From Microlunatus sp. Gsoil 973 (lineage in GTDB: Bacteria > Actinomycetota > Actinomycetes > Propionibacteriales > Propionibacteriaceae): DNA of 64,000 nt. Where the stretch lies: contig NZ_CP046122.1 in NCBI RefSeq assembly GCF_009707365.1, positions 3,534,001-3,598,000 of the forward strand, written 5' to 3'. Positions 34,181 to 43,327 of the stretch are shown in pieces. The notes below the pieces were generated by a model, which saw only the letters and a list, made by a program, of their open reading frames with translations, searched no databases and was not told where the DNA came from. Numbering within the stretch: the first letter of the stretch is position 1; each line of letters starts with the position of its first letter. A program made the position numbers and the translations under genes.

Positions 34181-34255
34181 GGCTCCAGCCCCGCCGGCCG
34201 GAATGAGTTGATCACTCCCGGGCGCATCGGACCGGCCCCGACCTAGACTCACCGC

Positions 34256-35320
34256 ATGAGCTACGCAGAGCAGCGGGAGTTGGATCGGGGTCGGATTCGT
34301 TTTCCAGACATCAGCCCGCGGGCGTACGAACATCCCGCCGATCGGGGCGCACTCGTCGCGCTGCGCGCCATCCCCGGTTTCGACGCCGTCCTCAAGGCAG
34401 TGTCCGGAGCCATCGGGGAGCGGAGTGTCCGGCTGCTCTATCTGGCCAGCGCGGTCCGCGTCTCACCACGGCAGTATCCCGATCTTCATCAAATGATCAC
34501 CGAATGCGCGACAACGCTGGATCTGCAGCCGATTCCGGAGCTTTACGTCCAACAGGACCCGGCACCCAACGCGATGACGATCGGCCTGGACAAGCCGATC
34601 ATCGTGATCACCACCGGCATGCTGAAGCTCCTCGACGCCGAGGGATTGCGGTTCGCGATCGGGCACGAGGTGGGTCATGTGGTCAGCGGGCATGCTCTCT
34701 ACCGGACGATGCTGCTGCAGTTGATCGGCATCGCCAACCAGATCCAGTGGCTGCCGATCGGCGCGTGGGGGATCCGCGCGATCATCGCCGCACTGATGGA
34801 GTGGTATCGCAAGTCAGAGTTGTCCTGTGACCGGGCCGGCCTGCTCTGCGTCCAGGATCCGCGTGCGGCACTGCGGGTGCACGCATCGTTGGCCGGAGCG
34901 CTCAATCCCGACGAGATGGACATCGCCGGGTTCCTTGATCAGGCCAAGGACTATCAGGAACGCGGCGACGTCCGGGACTCCGTGTTGAAGATCCTGCAGA
35001 TCTCCGGGCAGACCCATCCGTTGGCAGCACTGCGGGCCGCGGAGTTGCAGAAGTGGGCGGCAGGCTCGGAGTACCAGGACATCCTGGCCGGCAACTACCC
35101 GCGGCGGTCGGAGGACAAGGATGCCCCGATGAGCGATGATGTGAAGGCTGCGGCGGCGTCGTACACCGAGAGTTTCGGGTCCAGCTCCGATCCGTTGATC
35201 AAGGTGATCGGCCGGGTCAGCGGCGTGATGGGCGGTGTCGGTGGCGCGGCCGCCAATCGCATGCGTGACTGGTGGCAGTCCGGACGTTCCACAGACTCGG
35301 GGAAGTCGGACGACCAGTAG
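34256..35320 (+). CDS. M48 family zinc metalloprotease
   Basis: The protein has 354 residues. The zinc motif is GHEVGHVVSGH (HExxH), and the third ligand is probably the Glu in SELSCDRAG. The region SVRLLYLASAVRVSP lies before the core, and a middle hydrophobic segment (LLQLIGIANQIQWLPIGAWGI) may anchor it to the membrane. It resembles M48 proteases involved in membrane-protein quality control (HtpX-like), but the substrate is unknown. The C-terminal 60 residues are low-complexity. Confidence 0.93.
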   Translation: MSYAEQRELDRGRIRFPDISPRAYEHPADRGALVALRAIPGFDAVLKAVSGAIGERSVRLLYLASAVRVSPRQYPDLHQMITECATTLDLQPIPELYVQQDPAPNAMTIGLDKPIIVITTGMLKLLDAEGLRFAIGHEVGHVVSGHALYRTMLLQLIGIANQIQWLPIGAWGIRAIIAALMEWYRKSELSCDRAGLLCVQDPRAALRVHASLAGALNPDEMDIAGFLDQAKDYQERGDVRDSVLKILQISGQTHPLAALRAAELQKWAAGSEYQDILAGNYPRRSEDKDAPMSDDVKAAAASYTESFGSSSDPLIKVIGRVSGVMGGVGGAAANRMRDWWQSGRSTDSGKSDDQ

Positions 35321-35357
35321 GTCGGATCCGCCGGCGACGCAAGATCAACCCGGCCGG

Positions 35358-36686
35358 TCAGCTGAAGAGTGCCTCGGCGAGGTAGTGCCCGACCTTGGGC
35401 GCCGGTGGCACCGCGAAGACCCCCGACCCGATGTGGCCGATGTATTCGTTGAGCAGATCCGATCCGCCGAGCTTGCGTTGCAGTCGCACGAAATAGTCGG
35501 GGTCCTTCATGTACGCGATGAACAGCAGTCCGGCATCCAACTGGCCGAACCGGCTGATCCCGTCGGTGTAGTTGTACGACCGGCGCAGGATCTTGACACC
35601 ACCGTTGTTCTCGTGCGCAGCAAGGGCGATATGTGACTTCAACGGAATGTCGTAGTCACCGCCGGACTTGGCGGTGAAGTTCGGCGTGTCGAATTCCGTC
35701 GTGCCGCTCAGCGGTGCCCCGGCGTCCTTGGTACGCCCGAAGGTCTGCTGCTGGGTGCTGAGATCGGCGGAGTCCCAGATCTCGATGTTCATCTGGATCT
35801 TGCGGGCCACCTGATAGCTCCCGCCGCGCATCCAGGCCACGTCGCCGTCGCCGACCCAGACATGGTCATCGAAGTCGGCGGCTTCCTTGACGTTGCGGGT
35901 GCCGTCCTTGAACCCCATCAGATTCCGCGGCGTCGTCTGCCCCTTGCCGGCCGACGCCCGTCCGAACCCCATCACCGTCCAGCGGGTGTTCACCACGCCG
36001 CGTCCCATCCGCGCCAGGTTGCGGATCGCGTGATAGGCGACCTGGGGATCATCGGCGCAGGCCTGCAGGCTCAGCTCGCCGCCGGTGTAGGCCTTCTGCA
36101 GTTGATCACTGGGCAGTGTCGGCAACGGCTCCAACAGCCTCGGCTTCTTCGCCGAGAGCCCGAACCGGTGATCGAAAACTCCCGGACCCAGCCCGAGGGT
36201 GATGGTCAGCGAACTCGGTCCGAGGTTGTACGCCTCCCCGGTGTCGGGCGGCACCGCCCCGCTCCGCGACGGCGCCACAGCGCCCACTGGCTGCCCCTTC
36301 ATCAACTGGGCGATGCCGGCCGACCAGCGGGCCAGCAACACCTGCAGATCGGTCGCTGTGTCGGCGACGAGATCGAAGGTCATGAACACGCAGTAGCGCT
36401 GCGGCTCGGTCTGGATGCCGGCCTGATGCGTACCGGTGTAGAAGGGATAGCTCCGGTCGAAGTCGACGCCTGCGGTTTGATCTTCCCCATCGGACTGCAG
36501 GGCGACGGCCGTTCCGCCCCCGCCGGCCAGAGCACCGATCACCGCACCGGCACCGGCGCCGGCGAAGAACCCACGCCGGGACAGTCCGCGACGCTTACCG
36601 GCACCGGCCGACGGGTCGACCGGGCCGGTGGCCTGGTTCTCCGCGGCCGGGATCCCGTCGGTCCCGGCACCCTGCTGTTCGGTCAC
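35358..36686 (-). CDS. efeB: Iron-uptake Dyp-type heme peroxidase EfeB
   Basis: The protein has 442 residues. The Tat signal (GLSRRGFFAGAGAGA) exports it folded. The Dyp signature GFKDGTRN (GxxDG) supplies the catalytic Asp, and VARKIQMNIEIWD lies in the heme-domain core. In the EfeUOB system it oxidises or releases iron for uptake by EfeU and can act as a peroxidase. The GTG start directly abuts the efeO stop. It is the last gene of efeUOB. Confidence 0.95.
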   Translation of the reverse strand: MTEQQGAGTDGIPAAENQATGPVDPSAGAGKRRGLSRRGFFAGAGAGAVIGALAGGGGTAVALQSDGEDQTAGVDFDRSYPFYTGTHQAGIQTEPQRYCVFMTFDLVADTATDLQVLLARWSAGIAQLMKGQPVGAVAPSRSGAVPPDTGEAYNLGPSSLTITLGLGPGVFDHRFGLSAKKPRLLEPLPTLPSDQLQKAYTGGELSLQACADDPQVAYHAIRNLARMGRGVVNTRWTVMGFGRASAGKGQTTPRNLMGFKDGTRNVKEAADFDDHVWVGDGDVAWMRGGSYQVARKIQMNIEIWDSADLSTQQQTFGRTKDAGAPLSGTTEFDTPNFTAKSGGDYDIPLKSHIALAAHENNGGVKILRRSYNYTDGISRFGQLDAGLLFIAYMKDPDYFVRLQRKLGGSDLLNEYIGHIGSGVFAVPPAPKVGHYLAEALFS

Positions 36687-37922
36687 TTAAGCGGTCGCCA
36701 CCTTCTCGGCCAGTCTGGCCAGCGAATCCTGCAGTGCCTGGACGTTTTGGCTCAGTTTGTTCGCATCCGCCGAGCGCAGCGCGGCGGTGTAGGCCCTGTA
36801 GCCGCCGATCGCCTCGGGATCACGGTACTCATCGAGCATCGATCGGGTCGAGTCGAAGCGCTTGCCGATCTGCGCCGTCAACGCCGGATCGATCTTCTGC
36901 AGACCTGGCCGGAGATAGGCGAAGGACTGCTGGGCACCCTCGACGTTGGCCGCGAAGTCGACCAGATCGATATGACTGAAGCTCTCCTCCTCGCCCTTGA
37001 TCTTGTTGGCCTGGACCTCCTCGAGCAGTCCGGCCGCTCCGTTGGCGAGATCCTCCGGCTTGAAGGTCAGTGTCTTGGAGAGTTCGGCCAGCTTCTTCAC
37101 GTTGGTGGTCAGTTCGGCGGCGAGCTTCCTGGTCGACGCGGTGATCTTGCCACGCTGCCAGAGATCACGCTCGACGGCATGGAAACCGTGCCAGCCGACC
37201 GCCGGATCCAGGTTGGAGGCCCGCATGTCGATCAGGTAGTCGAGATTCCCGGAGTTGTCGGTGGCGTTGTGGCCGGGCAGTACGAAGCCTTCGACGTCGG
37301 ATTCGATGTGTTCATAGAAGGGCCGCGCGACACCGTACTGGCGCTTCGCCGCCTCGAGATCACCGGCGTCGACGTCCCGCTGCAGTTTCTCCACCGCGGT
37401 CACCATTCCGGAGACCTGGCCGGCGACGTATGTGCTGTATTCCTTGGTGCCGTCGACCAGCAACTGCTGGGCGCCGCCGGTCGGTGAGGCAGCCGCCTTG
37501 CCGGTAACCGTGAACCGCACCGTCTCCGGGCTGCCGCCCGGGCAGTAGATCTGGTACTGGCCGCCGCCGAGCGTCACGGTGAAGCTGACCGGCTTGAGCC
37601 CAGGCGCCAGATTCTCCTTCTCGCCGATGATCTTCTGTTGGCTCAACAGCTCGACCTCGGTGATCGCGGTGGAACTCCTGTTGGTGATCGTGAAGGTGAC
37701 TGGTCCGGCCGGCACACTGTCATGATCAACGGAGCACGTGTCGCCCGATCCGCCTGCCGCCAAGGTGATCGCGACGCGGGAGACGCCACCGGCGGTCGCG
37801 CCGCTCGATTTGACCTCGTCGGTGGAACTGCCGCCGGAGCAACCGGCGACGCCGGCCGACAGCGCGGCTGCGGAGAGTGCGACCGCCGCCAGTCGACCGA
37901 TGCGGTGCAGCGATGGGGACAT
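36687..37922 (-). CDS. efeO: Iron-uptake lipoprotein EfeO
   Basis: The protein has 411 residues. The lipobox ends at Cys28 (GVAGC). The N-terminal cupredoxin-like domain (about 45-150, VPAGPVTFTITNRSSTAIT) is followed by the M75-type helical domain with the HxxE motif GWHGFHAVERDLW. It binds ferrous or ferric iron outside the membrane and passes it to EfeU. It follows efeU by 48 bases. Confidence 0.95.
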   Translation of the reverse strand: MSPSLHRIGRLAAVALSAAALSAGVAGCSGGSSTDEVKSSGATAGGVSRVAITLAAGGSGDTCSVDHDSVPAGPVTFTITNRSSTAITEVELLSQQKIIGEKENLAPGLKPVSFTVTLGGGQYQIYCPGGSPETVRFTVTGKAAASPTGGAQQLLVDGTKEYSTYVAGQVSGMVTAVEKLQRDVDAGDLEAAKRQYGVARPFYEHIESDVEGFVLPGHNATDNSGNLDYLIDMRASNLDPAVGWHGFHAVERDLWQRGKITASTRKLAAELTTNVKKLAELSKTLTFKPEDLANGAAGLLEEVQANKIKGEEESFSHIDLVDFAANVEGAQQSFAYLRPGLQKIDPALTAQIGKRFDSTRSMLDEYRDPEAIGGYRAYTAALRSADANKLSQNVQALQDSLARLAEKVATA

Positions 37923-37970
37923 GAACAGATACTCCTGGAGCTCAAACGGATGATCAGGCCCGACGCTGGG

Positions 37971-39536
37971 CTAGGTGGTTTGGCCGGCATGCTGCACGGC
38001 AGAAGCAGGAACGGTTTCGGCGCGGATGGCGGCCTCGGCGGCACGGAGCCGGCGGCGGCCCCGTTCGCCGCGGGCGAGGATGAGCATCCCCGCGAGCGCC
38101 AGGACGATCGGCAGCCAGACCCGCCACAGGATCACCTCGGCAGCGCTGACGGCGACGTTGTCGATCATGGTCGCGGTAGCCGTCCGGTAGGCGTTGCTGA
38201 CCTGCCAGTCGCCGACTGCCCGGTCATCGCTGACCTGTACCACCCGGGGTGAGGTCAGTCCGCCCCCGGTCAGCGCGACCAGGGTGCGGCCGGTCTGGGA
38301 CGCGTCGACGATGCCGCCATCGCGGGTGGTCAGGTTGATCCGGAGATGGTCTGTCCAGCGTGCCTGGTACGGGCCAGGGGCGCGCCTGACGTCGATGCCG
38401 ACCGGGAGTCGTCCGCCGTTGAGCTTGACCAGGGTGTCGGCGTCGACGGTGGCCGGGCGGCCGGCTGCCGGCTGACCCGCGGTCAGCTGCCAGTGCGTCT
38501 GTGCGCCGGCCCGGGTGTGTTGCGTGAGGATGGTCGTCTCGGGGTTGCCGTTGCGGGCAACGGTGAGCTTCGCCGTGTCGCCGGTGACGGCCACTCGGGC
38601 GGTGCCGCCGTCGGCCAGCGGCGCCGAGGTCGGAACGTGGGCGGCGGCCGGACGGACGGCGACAGCAAGCACGATCGCCGTCGCGACCAACAGGCCGCCG
38701 AGGATCTGCTGCAGCCGCACGGCGGTCCATCCCGAGGGGCGGTGCGCTTTGGGCCACAGCGTCCAGAGCAACATCGGGACCAGATAGAGCGCCCACCCGA
38801 GGGCCTCGATGACGCGAGGATCGGCGGGTATGCCGAGTACGCCGGTGATCAACGCTGCCCGGATCGAGCCGTTGGGCGCCAGCCAGGACAGATCGACCGT
38901 GGGTTGTTGGCCGATGGTGATCCAGCCGGCCTCGTGCCCGGTGCGCAGGGCGCTGAGCACCAGGCCGGCCGCGACGAAGATCAGGAAGACGCTGGTGGCG
39001 GTGAAGAACTTGGCCAGGTTCAGCCGGATGCCGCCCGTGAAGAGGCCGACTCCGATGGCGACCGCGGCCAGCACGCCCAGCAGCGCGCCGATCAGCGCCA
39101 CAGCGGCGTTGTTGGACGCCTGAACGGTCGCGAGGATGAAGACCGAGGTCTCGAAACCTTCCTTGAGCACCGCCAGGAACACCATGACGGCCAACGCCCA
39201 CGCCGTGCCGTTCGACAGCGCCGCCTGGGCCGAGCCCTCCAGGTCCCGCTTCATGTATCGGGCGTGACTGCCCATCCACACGATCATTCCGGTCACGAAG
39301 ACGACAGCGACGGCCCCGATGACCGTCTCCATGCCTTCCTGCTCGGCCTGCGGCAACGCTCGTTCGATGATGGTCAGCGCGACGCCGACGCCGATGCTCA
39401 CCGCGACCGCCAGCCCGGCACCCACCCACATCGGCGTGAGCCGGACATTGTTGCGCCGTAGGAAGGTCGCAATGATGCTGACCACGAGCGCGGCTTCGAG
39501 GCCCTCGCGCAGTCCGATGACGAATGTTGGCAGCAT
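37971..39536 (-). CDS. efeU: Iron permease EfeU (FTR1 family) with C-terminal extracytoplasmic domain
   Basis: The protein has 521 residues. The REGLE iron motifs GLREGLEAALVV and LKEGFETSVF lie in the membrane part (about 1-280). A further about 200-residue region follows (TSAPLADGGTARVAVTGDTAKL and onward), largely beta-like, ending in one more membrane helix (WLPIVLALAGMLILARG) and a basic tail. This extension is typical of actinobacterial EfeU. The protein imports Fe2+/Fe3+ together with EfeO and EfeB. A DtxR/IdeR-type box lies just upstream. Confidence 0.95.
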   Translation of the reverse strand: MLPTFVIGLREGLEAALVVSIIATFLRRNNVRLTPMWVGAGLAVAVSIGVGVALTIIERALPQAEQEGMETVIGAVAVVFVTGMIVWMGSHARYMKRDLEGSAQAALSNGTAWALAVMVFLAVLKEGFETSVFILATVQASNNAAVALIGALLGVLAAVAIGVGLFTGGIRLNLAKFFTATSVFLIFVAAGLVLSALRTGHEAGWITIGQQPTVDLSWLAPNGSIRAALITGVLGIPADPRVIEALGWALYLVPMLLWTLWPKAHRPSGWTAVRLQQILGGLLVATAIVLAVAVRPAAAHVPTSAPLADGGTARVAVTGDTAKLTVARNGNPETTILTQHTRAGAQTHWQLTAGQPAAGRPATVDADTLVKLNGGRLPVGIDVRRAPGPYQARWTDHLRINLTTRDGGIVDASQTGRTLVALTGGGLTSPRVVQVSDDRAVGDWQVSNAYRTATATMIDNVAVSAAEVILWRVWLPIVLALAGMLILARGERGRRRLRAAEAAIRAETVPASAVQHAGQTT

Positions 39537-39555
39537 GTCTTCCAGTTCCCGTTAC

Positions 39556-39574
39556 TGAGGCGAGCCTAACCTTA
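39556..39574 (-). promoter_or_regulatory. DtxR/IdeR-type iron box upstream of efeU
   Basis: On the minus strand the site reads TAAGGTTAGGCTCGCCTCA, matching 15 of 19 positions of the IdeR consensus TTAGGTTAGGCTAACCTAA. It lies 20-38 bases before the efeU start, where it can block the promoter. This predicts repression of efeUOB when iron is plentiful. Confidence 0.8.
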
Positions 39575-39701
39575 GGTCGCTCCGCGGGTTTTTGGCAATC
39601 CTCCCGTTGAGAAAATGCTGCGTGGCCTTCGTCACGTCTGATTGACCTCTGGCTCACGCCGGGCGGGTGGTTGTCGGCGGGGCGGAATAGGGTTCCCGGT
39701 T

Positions 39702-40499
39702 ATGAGCGAGTTGCTGATCGGTGGGCACGGCGAGCAGGAGGACCCGATCGCGCAGGCCCGGGCGCGCGATGCCGGGTTGGCGCAGTTCTTCCTCGGCGAT
39801 CCGCAGGACTGGAAGGGACCGAAGATCGCCTACGCCGGCGGCGCCGAGGCACTCAAGGACGCAGCCGGCGAGGCGGGCATCACGCTCTACGTGCACGCGC
39901 CGTACGTGATCAACGTCGCGACCAGCAACAACCGGATCCGGATTCCCAGCCGCAAGATCCTGCAGCAGCAGCTCGACGCCGCCCATGAGGTCGGTGCGGC
40001 GGGACTGATCGTCCACGGCGGGCACGTGCTGGCCAAGGACGACCCCGGACTCGGCTTCGAGAACTGGCACAAGTGCATTGAACGGGCCGAGATCAAGGTT
40101 CCGCTGCTGATCGAGAACACCGCCGGCGGCGATCGCGCAATGGCGCGGCACCTGTCGAGCATCGAGAAGCTGTGGCAGGCGGTGCAGGCAGCGGACGGCT
40201 CGGAGAATGTCGGCTTCTGTCTGGACACCTGCCATTTCCATGCCGGTGGTGAGGAGCTGGTCGGCCTGGTCGACAAGGTCAAGGCGATCACCGGACGGAT
40301 CGATCTGGTGCACTGCAACGATTCCAGGGACGCCTTCGGATCCGGAGCGGACCGGCACACCAACCTGGGCTCGGGCGAGGCCGATCCCGAGGGACTGGTC
40401 GCCGTGGTCAAGGCCGCCGGTGCTCCGGTCGTCGTCGAGACACCGGGCGGCATCGACGGCCAGGCCGCCGACATCGCCTGGTTGCGCGAACGCTGCTGA
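39702..40499 (+). CDS. Endonuclease IV-like (AP endonuclease family 2) protein
   Basis: The protein has 265 residues with a TIM barrel of the Nfo family. Metal-binding segments are visible as YVHAPYVINVAT, GLIVHGGHV, LLIENTAGG, FCLDTCHFHAGG, LVHCNDSRDAFGSGADRHTNLG and VVETPGG. It cleaves DNA at abasic sites in base-excision repair with zinc. ATG39702 is chosen; the longer upstream frame lacks family sequence. It is divergent from efeU. The symbol nfo would be reasonable. Confidence 0.9.
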   Translation: MSELLIGGHGEQEDPIAQARARDAGLAQFFLGDPQDWKGPKIAYAGGAEALKDAAGEAGITLYVHAPYVINVATSNNRIRIPSRKILQQQLDAAHEVGAAGLIVHGGHVLAKDDPGLGFENWHKCIERAEIKVPLLIENTAGGDRAMARHLSSIEKLWQAVQAADGSENVGFCLDTCHFHAGGEELVGLVDKVKAITGRIDLVHCNDSRDAFGSGADRHTNLGSGEADPEGLVAVVKAAGAPVVVETPGGIDGQAADIAWLRERC

Positions 40500-40526
40500 C
40501 CCGTCCGGGCGATTGAGGTCCTGACG

Positions 40527-41810
40527 TCACTGCCGGCGTAACCGGGTGGACAGATAGGCGCCGAGGGCGATCGCCACGGCCCAGATCAGATGCAGCCCGG
40601 TCAGGGCCGCGAGCACCAGGACCGAGACCAGGGCGATGACGGCCGTCCACCAGCCGACGCTGCGGCGGGGCAGGAGGCGTACGGCCGCCGCGGTTCCGAA
40701 GATGTAGACCAGGGTGAAGGCCCCGGTGGTGAGCAGCACGAGGTCGGTGACGCCCAGCCGGAAGATCATCGCGGCGGTCTGCGATGCAGCGGCCAGTACC
40801 CCGGTGATCATCAGCGAGCGCCGCGGGATCTGGCCGACCGCACTGCCCTGACCGATCCAGGTGGGCAGTCCGCCGTCGCGACCCAGTGCCGCGCCCAGCT
40901 TCGAGCCTCCGGCGAAGTAGGCGTTCATCGCGCCGATGGTGAGCAGCACCGCGACCAGGGCGGTGACGATCCGGACCTGACCGCCGATGCCGACGGCCAG
41001 AACGTCCGACAACGGCGCGGTGCTGCTGCCGGTGGCCGACCCGAGCACCAGAAGAGCGGTGGTTGCCAACCCGAGGTACAGCACGGCGACGATGGTGATC
41101 GCGGCGGCAGCGGCCCGGGGCACGTCGCGTTGGGAATGCCGGTATTCCGCCGACAACGACGCCACGGCCTCCCAGCCGGCGAAGCCCCAGACCAGCACCG
41201 CCGCGGCAGGACCGATCGCCGACCAGCCGCGCGGCGCGAACGGCGTGAGATTCGCCCAGCGAGCGTGCGGCAGTGCGGCGACAATGGTGATCGTCATGAT
41301 CAACGCCAGCCCACCGGTCAGCGCGAGCTGTGCCCGGCCGGAGATCCGCAATCCGAACGCGTTCATGATCACGACGACCGCGATCAACACGTAACCGACC
41401 GCGATCGACGTCGGGCGTCCACCGCCGACCGCATCCGCGACATAGTTGCCGGCCATCATCGCTGCGGCCGGAGCCCCGACCGGCACGGCGAAATAGAAGA
41501 CCCAACCGACCACCGTCGCCGCCCGCCCGCCGAACGCCCGACGCGCGTAGGTGGAGACACCGCCGGAGTCCGGGTACCGGGCGCCCAGCGCGGCGAAGGT
41601 CGATGCCAGCGGGATCGACAGGACGACCATCACCAACCAGGCGATCAGCGAGGCAGGCCCGGCGATGCCGGCCGCGACGGCGGGCAGCGTGATCACCCCG
41701 GTGCCGAGCACTGCACCCACAGACAGCGCCGTCCCCTGGACGACGGACAACCCCTGGGTCGCCGACCGGGTCCCGGTTGCGGGATCAGTGGAAGCTACGG
41801 TCACATCCAC
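40527..41810 (-). CDS. APC-family amino acid permease
   Basis: The protein has 427 residues and about 12 membrane helices. The first helix contains the APC substrate motif SVGAVLGTGVITLPAV (GxGxxxLP), and GGVSTYARRAFGG and GFAGWEAVASLSAEYR are typical. It imports or exchanges an amino acid or amine. It is divergent from a MocR regulator across a repeat-containing 77-base gap, so its substrate may be an amino compound sensed through pyridoxal phosphate. Confidence 0.93.
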   Translation of the reverse strand: MDVTVASTDPATGTRSATQGLSVVQGTALSVGAVLGTGVITLPAVAAGIAGPASLIAWLVMVVLSIPLASTFAALGARYPDSGGVSTYARRAFGGRAATVVGWVFYFAVPVGAPAAAMMAGNYVADAVGGGRPTSIAVGYVLIAVVVIMNAFGLRISGRAQLALTGGLALIMTITIVAALPHARWANLTPFAPRGWSAIGPAAAVLVWGFAGWEAVASLSAEYRHSQRDVPRAAAAAITIVAVLYLGLATTALLVLGSATGSSTAPLSDVLAVGIGGQVRIVTALVAVLLTIGAMNAYFAGGSKLGAALGRDGGLPTWIGQGSAVGQIPRRSLMITGVLAAASQTAAMIFRLGVTDLVLLTTGAFTLVYIFGTAAAVRLLPRRSVGWWTAVIALVSVLVLAALTGLHLIWAVAIALGAYLSTRLRRQ

Positions 41811-41826
41811 GATCCTCCCGAAGAAT

Positions 41827-41871
41827 TGGACCTACAACCAGGTCCACATCTGGCCAGATTGATTGGTCCAC
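41827..41871. promoter_or_regulatory. Putative MocR operator region
   Basis: The region holds TGGACCT(6)AGGTCCA (41827-41846), a perfect 12-bp palindrome ATCTGGCCAGAT (41848-41859), and direct copies of GGTCCAC at 41841-41847 and 41865-41871 (24 bases apart). The spacing of direct repeats resembles sites bound by dimeric MocR proteins between divergent genes. Confidence 0.6.
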
Positions 41872-41887
41872 TCCTAGACTCGGCCGC

Positions 41888-43327
41888 GTGCAACTGCAGA
41901 TCACCCTCGATGAGCGCTCGGGCCACGCCGGGAGCATCTACCGGCAGGTCTGTGACGCGATCAGGGACGGTCGGCTGGCAGCCGGCGAGCGGATGCCGTC
42001 GAGCCGGGAACTGGCGGCCGACCTGCGAGTGGCACGGGGGACGGTGACGACCGTCTACGACCGGCTGATCGCCGAGGGTTACCTGGTCAGCCGACGCGGG
42101 GCCGGCACCTACGTCTCCGCGGCGGTCACCGTCGCGGGCCGGACAAGTCGTGCCGCCCGAGCCGGGACCGTCCGGCCGAAGCCGGTCTGGGACCACGTAC
42201 CGGAGGCGATGGACGACGGGCCGCCGGCGCCGTACGACCTGTCGGTCGGCGGCCCGGACCCGGCGCTGTTCCCGCTGCCCGTCTGGCGCCGGATGGTGTC
42301 GCAATCTCTCCGCGGTTCGCTGGTGACACACTCCACCTACGACTCCGGCGGCCACCCCGAACTGCAGTCGGGTATTGCCCGCTATCTCGGGCTGTCCCGG
42401 TCCGTGCAGGCATCCGAGACGGATGTGCTGTTGACCAATGGGGCCCAGCAGGCACTCGACCTGTGCGCCCGGGTGCTGGTCGAGCCGAGTGACGTGGTGG
42501 CCGTCGAGGATCCGGGCTACTCCGCCGCGGCCTGGCTGTTCGCCTCGCACCGCGCCAGGGTGATCGGAGTAGGCGTCGACCAGCAGGGGTTGATCGTCGA
42601 CGCGCTGCCCGATGCGGCCAAGATCATCTACGTCACCCCGTCGCATCAGTTCCCCACCGGTGCGGTGATGTCGTTGGCCCGCCGACTTGCGCTGTTGGAT
42701 TGGGCCGCTACCCACAACGCGGTGATCATCGAGGATGACTACGACAGCGAATTCCGGTACGCCGACCGGCCGCTGGAACCGTTGCAGAGTCTCGATCGGG
42801 ACGGCCGGGTGATCTACGTCGGCTCCTTCTCCAAGATCATGTTGCCGATGCTTCGGGTCGGCTATCTGATCGCTCCGGCGGCACTCCAGCCGGCGCTGGG
42901 CCGGGCCAAAGGCTTGGCCGACTGGCAGGGCGATCGGGTGACCCAGACCGCATTGGCACGCTTCCTGGACGAGGGCCTGTTGTCCCAGCATCTGCGGCGA
43001 TCGTTGCGGATCTACCGTGAGCGGCGGGAGAACCTGCTGGCGGCTGTCGATCAACTGCCCGGACTGTCGGTACTACTGTCGGCTGCCGGGCTGCACATCT
43101 GCCTTCGCTTCGACGACCCGTCGGCCGATGACCAAGCCGTCGCCCGGTACGCAGCCGAAGCGGGGGTCGCGGTGGAGCCGGTGAGCCGGCGGTTCGTCGG
43201 TCACGCTGGGTGGCCGGGTCTGGCGCTCGGTTTCGGGCGGATCCCGGCCGATCGCATCGAGCCTGCGATCGGTCGTCTGGCAACGATCATCAGCCGGGTC
43301 GGTCCTCGGCCGGGATCCGCGGGGTGA
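41888..43327 (+). CDS. MocR/PdxR-type regulator (GntR HTH fused to aminotransferase domain)
   Basis: The protein has 479 residues. The GntR winged helix (about 1-75, YRQVCDAIRDGRLAAGERMPSSRELAADLRVARGTVTTVYDRL in outline) is joined to a fold-type I aminotransferase domain. The PLP lysine lies in VGSFSKIMLPMLRVGYL, with TNGAQQALDL and EDDYDSEFRY as further cofactor contacts. Such proteins use PLP as the sensor. GTG41888 sits right before the HTH. It probably controls the divergent APC permease. The 3' end overlaps the convergent serine-hydrolase gene by 38 bases. Confidence 0.93.
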   Translation: MQLQITLDERSGHAGSIYRQVCDAIRDGRLAAGERMPSSRELAADLRVARGTVTTVYDRLIAEGYLVSRRGAGTYVSAAVTVAGRTSRAARAGTVRPKPVWDHVPEAMDDGPPAPYDLSVGGPDPALFPLPVWRRMVSQSLRGSLVTHSTYDSGGHPELQSGIARYLGLSRSVQASETDVLLTNGAQQALDLCARVLVEPSDVVAVEDPGYSAAAWLFASHRARVIGVGVDQQGLIVDALPDAAKIIYVTPSHQFPTGAVMSLARRLALLDWAATHNAVIIEDDYDSEFRYADRPLEPLQSLDRDGRVIYVGSFSKIMLPMLRVGYLIAPAALQPALGRAKGLADWQGDRVTQTALARFLDEGLLSQHLRRSLRIYRERRENLLAAVDQLPGLSVLLSAAGLHICLRFDDPSADDQAVARYAAEAGVAVEPVSRRFVGHAGWPGLALGFGRIPADRIEPAIGRLATIISRVGPRPGSAG

